Notes: generated from the sequence alone by a model not told the origin. 64,000 bases of DNA from Wuchereria bancrofti (GCA_005281725.1 SSBO01000003.1:1851036-1915035); one strand, 5' to 3'; shown: positions 24,907 through 47,281, counted from the first letter of the stretch. Translations and numbers: made by a program.

Positions 24907-27900
24907 TTCATTGATTATTTTCCTTTTCGCTTTTTTGTATTTTGAACAATCATTGAACATGGAATAAAATTGTAAACAAATGAAACATTTTATTATTATA
25001 AGTTTGATGTCATATCAAATTCCTTTTATTTTGATTCTAAACAATATAATATTAGTGTAATTAATAAGCAAAAAAAAAAAGTTGAAAACAATTCTATTTT
25101 GCCTTCTTTCGAAAATTTCAACTAAATTGGAATTATTTGCAGAAATTGGGAAATTTTCAATTAACTAAATTGTTACTTTTCGATTGTTTCTATTATTAAT
25201 AAAAATGATGCAAAAGGCAAGATGAAAAAATATTTATAAAATTACAATATTGAATGACTTGTTTATTTTTATCATTATAAAGTTATAGAAGAAGGATTTA
25301 AGAGAGATGAATTGGCTTGAATTAATTACGGAATTGTCACCAAATGGCTGATTGACAGGCCTTATGGTATTAGCATAGCCTTATGTCATTATCATCCACC
25401 ATAAATACTAAATGATTGGATTATTCTCATCAAATTGGGTTATCATTTATTTATATTGAAAACATTTGACACAACCAACTCTAATTTACTTTGCAAAGTT
25501 TAATTTTAAACTAATCCTTTAATTGCATTTTTTATAATTTTCAAATTGCTCTCTTTCTTTATACTATTGCAAACAAAAATTTGCTTTCAATTTTTTTGTT
25601 AACTGAACGATTTAAAGTATTAATAAATATTATTTGCATCTTTCGATGAAATATATTCCAATCTCGAAAAGGAAACTTTGACGAAAAGAGAAATATTTGT
25701 GATTTTTCGAAAAAAATCACTTCTTTAAAATTTTTCTTCACCAATCTCATTAATTTCTAATAAGATTAAAAAAGAAGAATGACATATATTGCTATCCAAG
25801 TAATGATTTCCAATTAGTACTTAATAATTTCAGCTGAATGAGGAAAAATATAAAAGTCAATTATGATAACATTTGTTGATTAAATAATCATTATAAACTT
25901 CATATGATAAAAAAAGGAGAATTCACGATATCATAAGGTAATAACCCGAGATTTCTTGATAGCATTTAAGATTTCTTCTGAGTGTTTTAGTCCATCACTA
26001 TCAAAATTAACTTTCTAATGTTTACAATATTTAGTACTTTAGCTTATTTCTCTACATTTATTCAGTAATTCATTTAATAAGTGACAATAATCTTTAATGA
26101 AGAATATTTTTTTATTATCCATAACATTTATTTATGTATATGATAGGATAAATCAACATTTTTTGATTTTTTTTACGCTCAAAAACAAAGTTTCAATTTT
26201 ATCAAAATTGCTAAAAATCACTTTAGCTTTTTTTTTTCCAGCTTTATCAAAAATAATTCTCTGGAAGTGCTCAATTTTTAGTTTGCTATCTTTCCTTCAA
26301 ATGTATTTTCAAAAAATGAAAAAAAAAAGCTGTTTCAAAAAATTGTTCCCCTTTTATTTTTTCAAAATGAAAAGAGATGAAAAAGTTGAAGTTAGTTTTA
26401 AGCGAAGGCAGTTAAAAATAGTTTGAATAAATGTTTTAAGGTTTGAAAATTTTGTTCGATAATGGATGTTTTTATGCAAAGTTTTATTGGATAAATGAAG
26501 AGGGTGTCGTCGTTAAATACCCAATTTCAAGCATTCTTATCTTTTTTTTTTCTCTTCAATTACTTTCATTCCACAATTCTAGAATTAAAATGCTCATTTC
26601 ATGATGCAAGTTCATTTACTACTTTTAAAATAATAAGCAAATGATTTGTTAAAATTCTTTTATAAGATGTTATCAAAGAAGGTATAAATAAACAATTAAT
26701 AAATGTGAAATGATAATTATTAGAGAGAAAACAAAAGTAATTATCAATCATTCCAACTGATTTAATTTTTTAAATTTCACAATAAAGAATATCAACAACT
26801 GAAATTTGAATTAAAGATTTAAAAAAAAAAAAGAGTAAACTAAAATAGATAACAAAATATGAAAAAAATGGAAATAATAGAAAGGAAATGAGAACTTAAT
26901 ACAAAATATAATAATGCATGAGTGAATATGAAGCAAACCATTAAAGTGCTCTTTTTATAATATTTCTTTGCAATTACAAACATTTTCTTATAAATAGAAA
27001 AGTAAGCAAAATGATTGAGTAAAGTATTATTTACTTTGACTTATTTACGTAAGAAACCTATTTCTGTTATTGTTAGATTACGTAGAAAGTGAAATGTTTG
27101 TAAAAAAAAAAAAAAAAATCATGAAAGGTTTGCATTTTATACGAAATAACAATAAGAAATAATGGAAAATATTTACTAAAAATAATTATTTAATTCATTT
27201 AAATTTAAAAATTATGAAATTTTAAAAAATAATTATAGATAATTAAACTTTAGCTATTCACATCAAATTATACTACTATGATTGAGCAAAGTATTGTTTA
27301 TTTAGAAAAATTTTAATTTGTCTTTTTTTCTCTCGAAGAAAAGTAAAAAATGGTTAAGTATGATATTAAAAGTGAAAATTCATTATTACTTATATAAATG
27401 ACGTCTTATTAAGGGAAGAGAAAAATGAAGTGACAGAGGATGAGATCGATTTAAACCACACATGCAAGTATTTTCATTAAAATTCATAGACATGCAAATA
27501 AATGATTCCATTTTCATTTTTATTCTTAGAATTTTCTATTCTCTTTTTTCTGAAAAAAAATGGAACACAAAAAGAGAAAAATTCCTTTTTATTTTTCATC
27601 ACTCTTTTTTACTTTCTTTTACAAAAAACTTTTAATCTGAAAAAGTTTTATTTTTTCAGAAATATTGATTGGAAGGTTTTTGAAGCTGAAAAACTTAGTT
27701 AATAGCTGAAAAGAAACAAAAGTTAATTAAAAAAGTATTGCAAATCCTTTGCTTGCTATAAGATAATTATGGAAAATTACAATTATATATTGGATAGCAT
27801 TTTTTTTTTTAAATTTTAATCTTTCATTTCATTCACGCACAGAGATAACAAATAGCGTAAAACAAATATCTGTGATTTTTTTTCCAAAAATATATTCCAC

Positions 27901-30900
27901 CACTTTTTAGATACTTAATTAAATTATTAGCTTATCTGTCATTTAGTATTTGAAAAGAAATATTATTGTGTTAAATTAATTTTGTGAGCGAAAACATTAA
28001 AATTTAAAAAACAATTGTTGTTTGTGAGAAATTTTGTTAAATTAAATATTTTATCAAATTATTTAAATCGTATTTGATGCACTATCATAAATGAGAGATT
28101 TACATAATTAATTTTTTATTTTTGTTTCATTCGCATAAACTATACGGTTGCGTTCCATTTTCATATTTTCAATTTTAGCAAACATTTTTGTATTGAAATG
28201 ATTAATACGACTTTGCAGCTATAATAGCTATATTCTATGACATTTATTCAAAATGAAAATATTCAATTCAGTAAAATTTCAACAAAAAAAAAGAAAAGAA
28301 AAAAAAAACAAAAGTTGTTAAAAGCTATTAAAAAAAAGAGGAAAAATCAATTTTAAGTACTATATATTATTTTCATTTAAAATTCAATCCTTTCGTTAAG
28401 CATTCAACATTTTACACAAAACTACGAAGTTATTGCCTTGGCTAAAAATTTATTCAACATTGGATGAAAATTGACTTAAAAGAAAAGAGAGAGAGAGAGA
28501 AAAAAAAAAGAAAGGATAAAAAATAAATGAGCTAATGGAAAGTTGCTTCAATAGCACTGATAAAATTTGGATGAATTTTTTTGAAGATAATTATTAATCA
28601 ATAAAAAATTAGTTACTTAATATTATGGAGCAATAATTTCTATGCAGAATTAAATAAATTACAAATATGCTACATTTTAATTAAAATTGTTTTTAATTAA
28701 AGACCTTAGTAATTCGGCAATTTCGACTATCATTGATAAATTTCATCATTAATTCTAAATATTGAATATTCCAAAGCATTGATGTTTGAGGAGATGTTAA
28801 AAAATTGTGTTCAGCATTTCTTGATAATTTTGGTGACATCCTGTTTTGTTGTTTTTTTGGTGACAGCTATTTGAATAATTTGAAATCAATTTCTACACAT
28901 TAAGCATATGTGGAAACAATTCTTCTAATTTAAATACTTTCATTCTTATTTTCTTTTTGTAAAATTAAAAGTTTGATACAGCGAAAAATTTATAGTAGAA
29001 AAAGTGAAAATTTGTGAGACTTTTTTAATATAAAATTTGATATCGGTATTTTACCCCTCCCCCCCCAAAAAAAAAATGAATTCTGAATTATTAAAATAAG
29101 GAATATTTCATGATATAGCATTACTTTTTAAGATTTTCATTTAATATATCCTGAAATTTGCTCTATTCATTGCCAAATATAATTACTTTTTCAATATCTT
29201 TTTTTTTCGAAATCATTAAAAGAAGACTTTGAAATTGTCACATTTTTTTTTTTAAACTAGTAAGTGTTAAAATATTGCAGCAAAAAATTATAATTATTTC
29301 TGAATTCTTTTTGGCTTTTTTCATAAGTTCAATTTTTTGGCATATAAGAAATTGGTAAAAATAATAAGAAAGATAAAAATTCATATATTTTTTTATTTAG
29401 ATGAATTTTATACACTATTTCAATTTCATTACCAATAGTAATGGTTACCCAAGTAAAATCGCTTCAAATGTTCAAATTCCACTGAAACCAATTTTCTTCA
29501 CTTCACAAAATTTTCCGGACAAAAATTTAACAAAACCTGAAATTATCTTCAACATTTTACGACAGGAAAAGATTGTGTTTTTATTCTAACTGTAAAGACA
29601 AATAGTTATAAGGTTAATATTTTACCAAGAAACTTTTTAATAATTGATTGTTTATTGAATTAGACTTTACTAATTTTGAACTTTAAGATAAAAAATTTAC
29701 TAATCCGTTTTTCGGAAATGATATTTTCAATTAGAAAAAAAACAACTTTTATCACTTTTATTTACTCATTTGATCAATCGATTACATTTTTCCATTAGTT
29801 TGTGTTATTTTCAAAACTATGCACTCTTTTAACTTGGTGAAAGCTTTTATGCCTTATGTTTTTTCATTCTACAATTGACGTACGTCACAATATAAAAAGT
29901 ACAATGAAATATTTAAATTTTGTAATTCACGAACGTATTTGCAAGGAAGAGCGTATTTGATGTAAAAATGAAAAATTTGACTTATTTGTTTATATAATTG
30001 ATATTTCTATGTTCTGATAGCAGCTACTATCAATAAACCAATTAATAACAATGTTTACTTTTGGCGTTTTTTTTTAAGTATTATAACATTTTGAAATTCA
30101 TTCAAATTTCTCGCATAATTTGTATCTTAAAAAAATTTTAATTTCGATACAACATTTGTTGCAGAGTTAAATATAATTGTCCTCCTTTAGCCTTATCTAT
30201 TAACTGCTATTGAATTTCGTTATATTATATTATTTCAGTAATTGCTTAAAGCATGCAAAACATATTAGTTAACGATGTTTATTATAATATTTAATATGAT
30301 TTCCTATTGACTCTATTAAATTTAAATTGAAAAAATTTAGTTCACTTCATAATCTTTTTCTTATGCTTGTTTTCTGCATTATGAAATTTAATTTTGTTCA
30401 ATTTCATTTTCACTGTGTGTGTGTTTCTTTGTGCATATTCATTTTATGTAAACTAAAAAGCAAATTGTCTGCAAATTGTCAAAACAATTATTTATTCAAG
30501 ATGTAAATTTTTTTAATTCCATTTCAAGTTTAAATTTACTTCAAATTGAAGCAAAATAAAAAAGGAACGAAAGGTCATGACAAGATTAATTATATATGAT
30601 GTAGAGGAGAGATTTGAACTATTCAATGCCTTAATGAAAATGGAAAAGAAACGATGCGGCGAATATTTATTTTGAAAAAAAAAAAAGCTGAAATGTTTGT
30701 TTGTTTTTTCAATTAATTAAATAAATGTGTTTATTTTGATTTGATTTCAGAATATTTTATTGTCTTTTTTTTCCTTGTTTCGCTTTCAATTTCATTAATT
30801 GAACAAAATTTTTAGCATACAAAAGGTTTCGTTCCCTTAACTTAATCGAAATTTTCAAAGATCTAATTATACTAGTAACAAATCACAACGACAACAGCAA

Positions 30901-33900
30901 CAACATTTGCGCCAATAAAAGAATATTGTTAGTTGCACACATGAATGATCAGGAAATGTGTCAAAATTAAGTGAAAATTCTAGATTTCTTTTGCTTAAAA
31001 TAACAATTTCCATTCATCTATCTTCGATTTCAATTGGATATGATGAAAGTTGGATTGGATAAACAAAAGTAAATTCGAAATTGAAATTTATTCGAATAGA
31101 TTAGGTTAAAATTTATTACAAATAATGGTCTAATTGCATATTGCAATTATATTTGGACACTGTGATAGAAGAATCTTTACTATATGACATTTCAAGAAGC
31201 TTTAAGGAAATATTATTGGCAAAATACTTGAATTATCACTGATAATCAGTCTAATCACTCGATTAAATCATTCGTTTATTTCACGTTTTAAGCAATAATA
31301 TTGCACACGCCGTCACTGTCACGTAGTGAAATTTGTTGTTTAATTGAAATAAAACTAAAAAGTGACTCATTAAAATCTTTACAATGATCTAAGATAGGTC
31401 AATGCAAGAATACAAAATTAAAAGAATGCAAATGTCATTTTGCAACAACAGAAATCCATTCGAAATTGTCAACATAATCCATCGATTAATTTCAAAAGTT
31501 CAATTTCTTTGAATGCTATAAGTTATCAGTGAGTGTCAGTGAGTCATTTGAAGGTGACAACGAACCAAAGCTTATTTTTAAGTGCAAATTATCCTTCAAA
31601 ACTGATATGGAACTGATATTTTTTGTCAATAATCAAATTAATTAATTAATTGAAATCATAAAGAAGCAAAAAATTGTCAGATTTATTTTGAATGAATTCT
31701 CAATAAATTTTCAAAATCTCTACTTCAAATTCAAAAAATTATATAAGCCACCAAATGATTGACAACAGTTAAAATATTCCAGTTATTTGATTGATAAGTA
31801 AACTGAATAAAACGAATACTTGACTTCCTAAATATTTCAAAATGTAGTTCGAAAAACTTTGACTAATAAATTTTAACTGAAATGATGCTGAAGAATGAAG
31901 AAAAAAAAATCTCAAATATTGAAATATACTATGGAATTTCGACACTAAAAGTATTCATTAGCCTTCTTTAATTTTTTAAATATTTCATTAAATGTTTTAC
32001 TACATAACTTTTATTAACTTTTTTTTTACTAATTCCTAAAATTTCAAAAAAAAGCGCTTATTAAAATTATATTTTCGTTAGCTTTGCATTGAAATGTCAG
32101 TTTTTCATACAGCAAATCAGAATGTGAGTAACACAATAAAGTACTAAATTCAAAAATAACTTTTAAATATTTACTTTTTCTCCAAATTTTTGAGTAATTC
32201 TAAATATAAATAAATTTTTAAAATTTAAAATATTAAGCGTATTTTTCAAATGTTTTGTAGTTGTACTCCTTTTTTTTTCTTTTTCGTTATATAAAAAGTA
32301 ACCATACGGTTATTCAGACATAATGAATTTATAAGATGTATGGAGAAATTTGCGATAGTAATTTCCAAAGTTTTACTTTCACTAATTTAATTTTCAGACA
32401 TTATGTTTTAAAATAAATATCGTTTTGAACAGAATCATCTAAACATTAGCATGTTTTAGAATTTGCGATAATAATTTCCAAATTTTTACTTTCACTAATT
32501 TAATTTTCGGACATTGTGTTTTGAAATAAATTAAAACAAGTGTGTCTCCAAATATTAAAATAAAGTTTTAGGAAGAAATTTCTTGAAATTTCTTTTACTT
32601 TTCAACTGTTCAAATTATTCTTCTGCATAAAGTCTCATAAATACTAATTTGCATATTTGTTATTAAAAATGATCTGTAAGTTTAACAATTAAGAGAATTC
32701 ATCAGTTATTTTCGGAAACATCGTTGCAGTTTTGTTAAAATATTTCTGATCAACTATTAGTTTTATTTTCCATTCCAATTCAAAAATCTGAACATTCTAA
32801 TTAAGCCACCCAATTAATGACTAACTTAAAACTGTCACTGTCATTTCTGAGAATCGTAATAAAAGTTGTTGTGACCGTATGATCTGACCATTGGCTGTAA
32901 TTTAACGTTTTCCATTTTGTAGTCACCGAATCAAATATTATTTCAACAAATTTATTTCTCAAGTTTCATTCATTGATTACTCCCACAATTAAACATGATT
33001 TTAAATTTAAATATGATAGGAAAAAGTTGAGAAATTAGGCTTACAAAATTATTGATGAAAAGAAAACACCGCATTTTATTACTAAACAAATGTTTTGTAT
33101 TTCATCCAACCTGATTGATTTTCATATCACTTGTTTATATATTATTTCAACTCTTAAAATACCTGAGATATCTCAGAATCCGAAAGTTACCCGGAAAATA
33201 AAGAAAAGTTTGTAAATAAAATGTATTTATGCGCATGTAATCTGTAAATGGCAAAAAAAAGCCATTTCTTGAGATATGTGAACATCTAAATATTCAATGA
33301 TAGTAATTTTTAAAAAAAGAAAAAACATTTCCAATGGATATTTTCAGTTATTGCCATTGGCGACTCATTGGTCATCGTACTGTCTCCTTCCTTCGTTTTA
33401 ATCCTAATACAAAACCCATTTGAAAACTTTAAAATGTATTAAATTACAAAGAAAAAAAAAAGGTAATTGCAATACTATTCTCATTTCAAACTTTTACTGT
33501 CACCATAGGTACTGTTATTGTAATAGGTGAAGAAGTTGTCATAGTGAAATTCTTAAATTTTATAAAATTACTCCAAATTATTATTTATGTTTGACTAATT
33601 AATAATGGTATAGGTATATGCATATGTTTATTCATACTTTGAGATTGAATTTCGAGAAAAAAAAAATGCTAAAAGTGGAAAGTCAAGAAGTAATATAAAT
33701 AATATTAACTAGGATATGAAAAATGATTATGAAAATTTAAAATTTTAGGATCAGTAATAAACTAAGTAATGAAAGGTTAACTTTACAGTGTAAAAATAAA
33801 TGACCTAATTAGAATTCATTTGAAAATTTCTTTTTCTATAAAGCTAAAAACACTTATTGTTATTTATCGCTTTGGCAATTTTCTTCTCAATGAACAAATA

Positions 33901-36900
33901 TTAATATCAATTTAAATTTTTTAATGAAAATTAGCAACAGAGATTAATATTGATTACAGGTAATGAAAAAATGATAAATGTGTAAGATATCTGATTATAC
34001 ACTGATACATTAAAAAGGAATTTGATGTATGTCATTATAATTAGACAATAGATAATTAGAAAAATAACTGAAATCAACTTTTATAAATTCTGAAAAACCA
34101 AAAAAAGAAGTGAATTTCACATATTTATCTCAATTGAACAATTTAAATTAAATAAAACTAAGATTATCATTTTGATAATATTCGCTCAATAGGAATTACA
34201 TTTTCTTATAGAAACTTAAGCTTACATTTTTAACAGCGATGATTAACACTAAACAACAAATTAGAAAAATATATCGTTTTAAATTAAAATAAATTCTAAC
34301 AGTTTTTTGCAAAAATTTTATTAAATTTTGAAAACTTGCTTATTTAGTTGCACGAAAATGAGTAAATTTATTTAATAAAGAATTCAAAAAGGAAAAATAA
34401 TGAAACCACTGCATTTTTTCAATTTCGTTGATATTTAAATTTTAAATGTTACAAATAAATAAATTAAACTCTCCTAAGTGAAAAAGAAAATAGTGCAAGT
34501 GGTCTTTAGCAAAATCCTAAAATTTAATTAGCATGATAAAATCTAAAAAGCAAAGTTCAAACTAAACAGTGAAAGGTAATTTTCTAGAATTATATCTGTG
34601 TTCTGAATTAAAATTTTAATTTTAATATATGAAAACTGTTTTAAAATTTGCTAGCTAAATTATATCTGCAAATTTGGCTAAGGAAGTAAGAAACTTTCTT
34701 ATTTTTTTGATGTTTTTTTCTGATGAAAGAAATTTTCAATTGTTCAATTCAAATTGCTTTTTGAATATATCATACAATTATTATTCCAACACACATTAAT
34801 CACATTAAAATTAATTTTGATTTAAATTAATAATTTTTGATTTAACAGAAATATTAACAAACAAATAATTGAATTGAAATTTTCTTTTATGTATGTTATG
34901 TTTGAACACAGAGATTCACATTTTTAACATTAAAGGTATCACATAATTTCAAAAAAAGTCATAAAATATCGATATAGTTTTTTAAATTGTTTCCATTTTT
35001 GTGGCACAAAATCTTTTTTTAAACTTTTTCTTCTATTTTTTTAAAGAGAAAAAAGTGAATCAGATGAAATGATTCTATAAAGAAAAATAGGTAACTGAAT
35101 TCAAAATTTCATCCAATCCTGAAAACCATCAATCTTATGTGTTTTTTATTTATTTATTTATTTATTTTTTTGAAAGTAATCATTTCAATATTTTGTCATT
35201 TGCTTGACTCATTTTATCTCTTCAAAAATATAATCAAACTTCTTCGAATGTTTAATCATTTCATTAAAAAAAAAAGGTAAAACAACTTTATAACAAGTAA
35301 TAGCATGACCAAATTGACCAGAAAACAATTAAATTTTTCCCAAAGGTTTTATTTTTATCAAAGTAAAAGTAATTTTAAATTTTAAATAAGGAAGAAAAAG
35401 ATAGTAAAGGTGCTTTATCTGTGCTTTTATGAATACAATAATTATTTTGCTGATATAGTTTTATCTTATCACTTTGTTAAATCAATTATTCATTTGTCAT
35501 ACATATATTTATCCATCAGTTCTTCTTATCAACAACACATCAAATCATTGCTATCAAATAAAACTTTATTTGATTCAATTTAAAAATTCACTACGAACTG
35601 ATAAGCATTCATATATTCAAATTAATTTATTAGTAAACAAAAAAGGCCATTGTGATTTTTTTAATTTTAAGATAATTGATTAGTTGAACCCAAAATTATT
35701 TTCAGCTTCATCCACTGTATTATTTAAATTATTATTTAAGTTAAATGTTATATTCCCTCCCAAACAATCTTTGGTATTTCTTATATTCAATTTTTCTTTC
35801 TCCAATTTGTCTTTCTTTACAAATTTATTCGCTTTTTTTCTATTTTTTTTTTCAGATTACTTTCATAATAGCTTTTCGAGTTTGATATTCGTAACGATGA
35901 ATAAAAACCGTTGAATTGAACTTTAACCTTTACAGTTTCTTAGGTATATTTTAGCAGCATAGGTAATTTATTAAAGATAAATTATGAACTGTTAATTAGT
36001 TATTTGTTACAAAAATTTGCTTTTTCTTCATGCTTATAATTTTCAAGTTGCTTTTTTTGTTGAAAAATGAACTTTCAATCATTTTTCTTCCCTTTCAATT
36101 CTTATTTGTTCTATAATTGAGATATTTCGGGAAGATTTCGAAATTGAATGTTCAAAATGAAAAGTTAAACTGTTCAGTTTAATTTATCACTTTGATAAGA
36201 ATTGTTGACAGATAATAATACAAAATGTAATTTCTGCATAAGACAATTAGTGTGACCAGCATATAAAACTTCGAAAATAAAAAAAAGAAAGAAAAATGAC
36301 ACGGAATATCAATTATTAATAAATTGAAAACAATGCAAGCAATTCGTACAAACGAACTAATCTATTCGTCATTATACCAATTTATTTGTTTGTTAATTAA
36401 TGTTATAATTATATTTGATAAATTTTAAACCGAAATTATTTAAATAATGGTAGTGATGTCTTTTGAATTGATTCAAATCTCGAGTTTGATATATTATCTC
36501 TGTTATCAAAAGCAAAAAATTGATTCAAGTTTAAATTATGATATCAGTTTCGAAGTTGAAGATTTGACGACAAAAATTAGATATTAGCAATGAACTTTTG
36601 AAATCAATTCGATTTCATGCAAAATCAAATTGGGAATTTTTTTTAACGCTTGAATTCTGATTTGCATTTCGGTATTGAAAAAATGAATAAATAATAAAGG
36701 TGTCAGAGTGATAGTGATAATATCATAAATACTGATTAATCCATATAAATTCAATTTTTGGATTTTAAAATATGGCAGGCTAATCGTCAATTTATATTTT
36801 TTATGAATTCAAAAAACTGGAATGAAGAACTGTCAAGAATTTTGCATATCATTGAAAGATTGATGTTTTCAAATGACTTATTTAATTAAAATTACTTTAA

Positions 36901-37013
36901 AAAAGAATATCAGACATTCCCACTCCTTTATTTCAACATGATTGAGCACAGAAAACTTTTTCTTTTTTTTTTTTCATTTATTCCATAACTGAAATAATGA
37001 AAGGAGAATAGTT
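24907..37013. other. Gene-poor AT-rich region, middle part
   Basis: About 12 kb with no supported exon, tRNA or family motif on either strand. It contains a diverged 72-base duplication (32347-32418 and 32460-32531), a poly-C/poly-A patch at 29054-29076 and a TTTA run at 35146-35168. Open frames such as 29401-29589 and 26097-26426 are low-complexity and lack donor sites or recognisable protein. Confidence 0.5.
32347..32531. repeat. Diverged direct duplication, 72-bp units
   Basis: Units at 32347-32418 and 32460-32531 (period 113) share AATTTGCGATA, AATTTCC, TTTTACTTTCACTAATTTAA and end in AAATAAAT, with scattered substitutions and no large gap. The 41 bases between them are not duplicated. 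Confidence 0.85.
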
Positions 37014-37103
37014 GTGGAAAAAATTTTTAAAAAGATATCATTTTCAAAAATTTATTTTTTGAATATATTTGCATCTTACTATCCAATTTATTCATCTTCT
37101 CAG

Positions 37104-37214
37104 ACAAATTGCTCGATAGATTGGGCGGAGCAGTTGCAGTTATTACTGGAGGGAATAGTAAGGACAGAAAAATGTCATCAACAGTTTGTCACCATCACTT
37201 CAAGTGGCATCCAG
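37104..37214 (+). other. Isolated exon-like island, gene unknown
   Basis: A 111-base segment of markedly higher GC than its surroundings lies between a good acceptor (ATCTTCTCAG) and a good donor (CCAG then GTATCA). Its length is a multiple of three and it is open in phase 0 across all 37 codons, reading TNCSIDWAEQLQLLLEGI onward to TITSSGIQ. I do not recognise the protein. It could be an exon of an unannotated gene, a distal upstream exon of the ZP gene starting at 39580, a noncoding-RNA exon, or the remnant of a lost gene. Another frame also reads AVAVITGGNS, resembling a dehydrogenase nucleotide site, probably by chance. Confidence 0.35.
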
Positions 37215-37262
37215 GTATCAGCTAACTTTTATCGTAGTAGAAACCGATCACATCATCCATAA

Positions 37263-39576
37263 GTTTCCATTTCAATCTATACATATTTACTTATTTTAAT
37301 ATTTCATATTTTAAGTATTCGAGTATTGCTTAATGGAAAATGACTGATTTTTAAACAAGAAATGTGTCCTATAATATTCGAAGTTATCGTTTAATCCATT
37401 CGAATTTTTAATTATTTACAAACTGTTATTGTCATTCATTTCGTCTTCTCTTTCTCCATAATTTGTTCATTTTAAAATGTTCTCTTTTTTTTTTTAAATA
37501 TTAATTTAAAAAATTTCTACTTGGAGAAGAAAAGTACAGAAATGCTATCAGCAAATCTGCTATTTCCTGAAATACATTCTACTTTCTTCAACCGCTACCA
37601 TAAAGCAATTAAATCCTTGAATTAATTTCAGGAGAAATTCTTCCATAAGCCAGAAATTATAATATTTTGAGGGAAGAGAGTGAAAGGAAGGATGAAAAAG
37701 AAAAGTTCAAAATTTATGAAAGTTAATAATCATAAGTGTGAGATAATTGATTCAAAAAGCGAAGATGAAAGTATTCAAATGATAATCATTGCTGTTAATG
37801 TTGTCGCTATTATTGTTATTGTTCTAGAAAATTAGTGTAAACATTATGTAATGTGTTGGATATGTATTCATATCCGATATAAATTGATGTAATCGTAGAA
37901 TGGAATATTTCCCATACAAATATAATTGTTATGCTTGTTAGTAAAATTCACCTGAAAATTAAATTTGCCGAAATGAAATGAGTAAAACGAATAGCAAAAG
38001 AAGTAAAGGAAAGTAAAAAATGACAATGATTGATTCTCACTCATTTCTATATTTTCCTTTTGTCGTATGAAAGGAGAAGTAATTGTAAGGCCAATTTTAA
38101 ATTTTTAAATAATAATAATAAATAATGATAATAATAATAAATAATAATAATAAATAATAATAATGTAGCAACAGTAGGATGATAATAGTAACAGATGATA
38201 ATAATCATAAATCATAAATATAATCGTAATAAGAATAATAAAGACAATAATAATAATAAATGATAATGTAACAGTTATTGTCGCCATTAATAGCCCTGTC
38301 ATTGCTTTCAATAAATTGTGCGGTAATTAATTACTGATTAATTTTTAGATGCACTATAAAAGTCAAAAATTGCAATTGCATAATGCTTCATATCATTTCT
38401 TAAACATAATTGATTGTCTCTTTTACACTGAATTCTTTTATTTAATTATTTAATTTCTTATATTCAGTACTTAACATATATTAAGCATTTATAAAATTTT
38501 ACAGTACTATGTGACATTTCTTTATATGAGATTAGTTTTAACATATACAGTGACAATGCTAACATTGATAAACAAATTTTTAAACATTTTTTAGATTTTT
38601 ATTTTCATCAATTATAAACATAGCATTTGTTATGTTAACTTTCAAAGGTCTAAAAGAAGGAAAAAATATATTTAAAAAAGAAAAAGAACTATTATCTATT
38701 TTAGAAAAAGAAATAATGATTTTTGAATACAACAGAGCTAATAATAAAATTCAGAAAGATGGAAAGAATTTAAAATTGCAATTAATCAAATTTAGTTAAA
38801 AGCCAAAAAAGCTATACAAGCATTGTATTTTCATTCATTTGATAAAAACTGGTATGTGAAAATCAGAATAAATTTAGACATAGTATTTGTTCATAATGAT
38901 TTTCAAAAATTTTGTTACATTTAAATTTTTAATTTATAACAGAAAATTTTCATTGGTAGTAATTTCTGAAAAAATGACTACTTTCAGGTTGTATAATTCA
39001 TAATGGATTTTTTTTCGCCTCGAAAATAATAATACTAAAAACTTGCTTTATTTGATGGCTCATTTTCATTTTTACCTTGAAACTATTTAAGAAGAGTTTT
39101 TGTTGAGTTTTGGTCATTTCATTGGATTTGCAGAAAATTTCAATAAAAAGGGAAAGTTAAAATTTATCTGCTTTTCTTCTTTTCAATCCAGTTTTAGTTA
39201 TTGTTCAAAAATGTTTATAATTTAAATACAAATTTCATTTTTTCATCATCTTTTCTATTGTATAGTTAACGAAATTTATCATCAAAGTTTCAAGGTTGTT
39301 TGTCTACTTAATTTATTCTAATTTCAAATTCATTTCCTTTTTCCTGTTTTTTTTTTTTCTTTGCTATTCACTTCCATTATCTCCTTTTTTTGCGCAAGAA
39401 GTGCGGAAATGTTATGAGATTTGCATTTAGTAAAAACATTTCAGTTAGGAAATGTTATCGTACTGAAAAATGTTCCTTCTTTCAAATTTAAAATTTTGTT
39501 TTATGCAAATGATTGTTAATTCGTATTGATAATTCACTTAATTTTATTTCGATCTTAATTTAAGCTTAATTTTCAG
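37263..39576. other. Gene-poor region upstream of the cuticlin-like gene
   Basis: No exon recognised. It contains an AAT trinucleotide-rich tract at about 38107-38265 and pyrimidine runs near 39340-39360. The right end, TTAATTTTCAG (AG at 39575-39576), is the acceptor 3 bases before the start codon of the ZP protein. The promoter should be in this interval or farther left, but no element can be named. Confidence 0.45.
38107..38265. repeat. AAT trinucleotide-rich tract
   Basis: Imperfect runs of AATAAT with GATAAT and AAATAAT variants, about 150 bases. The Ile/Tyr-rich open frame on the minus strand is a by-product. Confidence 0.8.
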
Positions 39577-39579
39577 CTA

Positions 39580-47281
<7,702 letters not shown>

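Noticed and set aside
29401..29589. ORF directly after an acceptor-like TTTTTATTTAG
   Set aside because: Composition is that of noncoding AT-rich DNA, no family pattern is seen and no second exon could be linked to it.
37104..37214. Reading AVAVITGGNS as a short-chain dehydrogenase nucleotide-binding motif
   Set aside because: It is in a different frame from the one that spans acceptor to donor in phase 0, lacks the following Gly-Ile-Gly, and no other dehydrogenase motif is nearby.
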